Assembly (NCBI GenBank): GCA_964415175.1
Contig: CAYPYG010000044.1
Coordinates: forward strand, 1-15,160
Source of the DNA: UBA2231 sp964415175
Lineage (GTDB): Bacteria; Elusimicrobiota; Elusimicrobia; Elusimicrobiales; UBA9959
Direction: 5' to 3'
Length of the DNA stretch: 15,160 nt
The notes under the pieces are model-generated. The model searched no databases and had not been told where the DNA came from. It saw only the letters and a list, made by a program, of their open reading frames with translations. The translations under genes were made by a program, and so were the position numbers. This document shows, in pieces, positions 14,389-15,160 of the stretch; position 1 is the stretch's first letter, and each line of letters opens with the position of its first letter.

Positions 14389-15087
14389 GTGTTTATCCGG
14401 TTTTTGTTGTTAGCAGTATTCTGTTGTGTGGGTTTTTCCGGAACTCTTAATGCCGGAGATCCCATAACAATAGGTGCTAGTCTTATGGCGAAACCAGGAG
14501 TGGAGGTCGGATATGATGTGAGGCTTTCTGCCGCGATGATGCGGGCAGTAAACATCCGTCATCCTGATTTCAAGATATGGACCCGTGTAAATTTTGACGC
14601 CAAGGTTTTGGATGAATATGAGTACAGTAGCCGACAGTCTCCGTCCGCTGTTTTTGGCGATTTTAACAACGACGGAGTTATAGACGCGGCCCTCTTCGGG
14701 CACAACAAGACCAGATTAGAGGTGATAGCGGTTGTTTCTGATTCCGGAGAAAGGTCTGCGCGCATGGGGGGCGATCAGTACAAGGTTGTCGATATCTGGA
14801 TGTCTGAAAGGGACGAAGTATCGGACGATATGAGGGGAGTCCGGGCGGTTTTGACTTCGTACTCCAACGGAGAAGTTATAAAGAGCGAGGGCAATCTGCC
14901 GGACGCTTGCAATAAAACCCTTAAAAACGATGCTTTTGGAGCGAAAAATCTCGACGTGGATGGGATTGAGGTGTTATTTGATCGGGACAGTTATTTTGCC
15001 TCGTGTACAATAAGAAAGCGGGTTGTTGTGGATCCTATGCGGATTTCAGAGAAGAGGACCCAGGCCGCGGAAGCGGTGGAGAAATAA
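14389..15087 (+). CDS. Putative secreted FG-GAP/VCBS-like protein ending in the EF-G C-terminal tail
   Basis: This gene has a GTG start 3 bp after the previous stop, which suggests translational coupling; a GAGG at 14371-14374 is rather distant as a Shine-Dalgarno. The 232-aa product begins with a typical signal peptide (MFIRFLLLAVFCCVGFSG, cleavage likely near NA22-G23). Residues 91-99, DFNNDGVID, form a DxNxDGxxD loop like the calcium-binding loops of FG-GAP/VCBS repeats, followed by ALFGHNKTRLEVIAVVSD. Only one such loop is evident, so a beta-propeller is unlikely from this chain alone. Residues 221-232 (EKRTQAAEAVEK) are the EF-G C-terminus, read in frame from the second 91-bp repeat, which also supplies the stop. 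Function is unknown. The pairing with the upstream exported peptidase suggests a shared envelope role, perhaps partner or inhibitor; this is inference. Confidence 0.7.
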   Translation: MFIRFLLLAVFCCVGFSGTLNAGDPITIGASLMAKPGVEVGYDVRLSAAMMRAVNIRHPDFKIWTRVNFDAKVLDEYEYSSRQSPSAVFGDFNNDGVIDAALFGHNKTRLEVIAVVSDSGERSARMGGDQYKVVDIWMSERDEVSDDMRGVRAVLTSYSNGEVIKSEGNLPDACNKTLKNDAFGAKNLDVDGIEVLFDRDSYFASCTIRKRVVVDPMRISEKRTQAAEAVEK

Positions 15088-15138
15088 ACAAGGAGAAAGC
15101 AACTTATGGCTAAAGCGAAATTTGACAGGAGCAAGCCC
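15048..15138 (+). repeat. 91-bp perfect direct repeat, copy 2 (fusA end / tuf start)
   Basis: Exact copy of 13161-13251. Here the left part supplies the last 12 codons and stop of the inserted second gene, and the right part is the native start of tuf with its AAGGAG (15090-15095) ten bases before ATG. Zero differences, including at synonymous sites and in the spacer, point to a recent duplication, ongoing gene conversion, or an assembly effect. Confidence 0.98.
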
Positions 15139-15160
15139 CACGTGAACGTGGGCACGATAG
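15106..15160 (+). CDS. tuf: Elongation factor Tu, N-terminal fragment (runs off the window)
   Basis: EF-Tu delivers aminoacyl-tRNA to the ribosome. Only 18 codons are visible, MAKAKFDRSKPHVNVGTI, the well-conserved EF-Tu start. The rest lies beyond the window, so integrity cannot be judged. The first 11 codons also serve as the start of the inserted peptidase gene 1,887 bp upstream. In most bacteria tuf follows fusA directly; here the two inserted genes lie between them, and tuf has no separate promoter that I can see. Confidence 0.95.
   Translation, partial: MAKAKFDRSKPHVNVGTI

Larger units (their letters stand above)
13161..15047 (+). mobile_element. 1,887-bp inserted unit between fusA and tuf (one repeat plus 1,796-bp cargo)
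   Basis: The unique cargo is 13252-15047, between the two 91-bp repeats. It breaks the fusA-tuf adjacency that is standard in bacteria. It is clearly less GC-rich: hand counts give 32/60 (13381-13440) and 24/60 (13921-13980), against 44/60 in a fusA line (12601-12660). It carries two exported-protein genes and nothing resembling a transposase, integrase, terminal inverted repeats, promoter or terminator. Both host genes survive because the duplicated junction restores them. Possible origins are long staggered-break duplication with capture of foreign DNA, recombination of a circle carrying the fusA-tuf junction, or a misassembly around the repeat. Calling it mobile is an inference. Confidence 0.6.

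Noticed and set aside
13252..15047. Classical insertion sequence or integrase-bearing island
   Set aside because: No transposase or integrase, no terminal inverted repeats, and the 91-bp flanking repeat is far longer than known IS target duplications.

Overview
This window is a high-GC bacterial chromosome segment. All its genes lie on the + strand and belong to the core transcription and translation machinery. In order they are: the 3' end of a 23S rRNA gene, 5S rRNA, rplJ, rplL, rpoB, rpoC, rpsL, rpsG, fusA, two unrelated genes, and the first 18 codons of tuf. The protein sequences are clearly bacterial. I cannot fix the phylum from sequence alone. A GC-rich member of a Gram-negative-type lineage such as Elusimicrobiota is my best guess, and it is weak.

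Region 1 (1-703) holds the end of an rRNA operon. The 5S gene sits inside a 23-bp perfect inverted repeat that would form a long pre-rRNA processing stem. rplJ begins only 55 bp after 5S. No terminator, tRNA, or rplK/rplA/nusG genes lie between them, which is an uncommon junction. Region 2 (704-13200) is the classic rplJL-rpoBC block joined to the str operon (rpsL-rpsG-fusA). The genes are full length, with intact catalytic and metal-binding motifs. Three non-coding gaps carry GC-rich hairpins without U-tracts (rplJ-rplL, rplL-rpoB, rpoB-rpoC). These look like RNA processing or stability elements rather than terminators.

Region 3 (13161-15138) is the unusual part. A 1,796-bp insert of visibly lower GC separates fusA from tuf, and it is bounded by two identical 91-bp direct repeats. 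Each repeat contains the last 12 codons of fusA, its stop codon, the 18-bp intergenic Shine-Dalgarno region, and the first 11 codons of tuf. Both host genes therefore stay whole. The insert carries two open genes. The first starts on the duplicated tuf start codon: its first 11 residues are those of EF-Tu, and they form the charged n-region of a signal peptide. The rest is a secreted protein with an LAS-type zinc-peptidase signature (HxxGxxxD plus HxH), resembling murein endopeptidases. The second starts 3 bp later and has its own signal peptide and a DxNxDG calcium-type loop as in FG-GAP/VCBS proteins. It ends on the duplicated EF-G tail and stop codon. The 1,887-bp unit thus borrows the start of one highly expressed translation factor gene and the end of another. 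In principle it could be excised cleanly or amplified in tandem by recombination between the repeats. I see no integrase, transposase, promoter or terminator in it. An assembly artefact must be excluded with reads that span each repeat.
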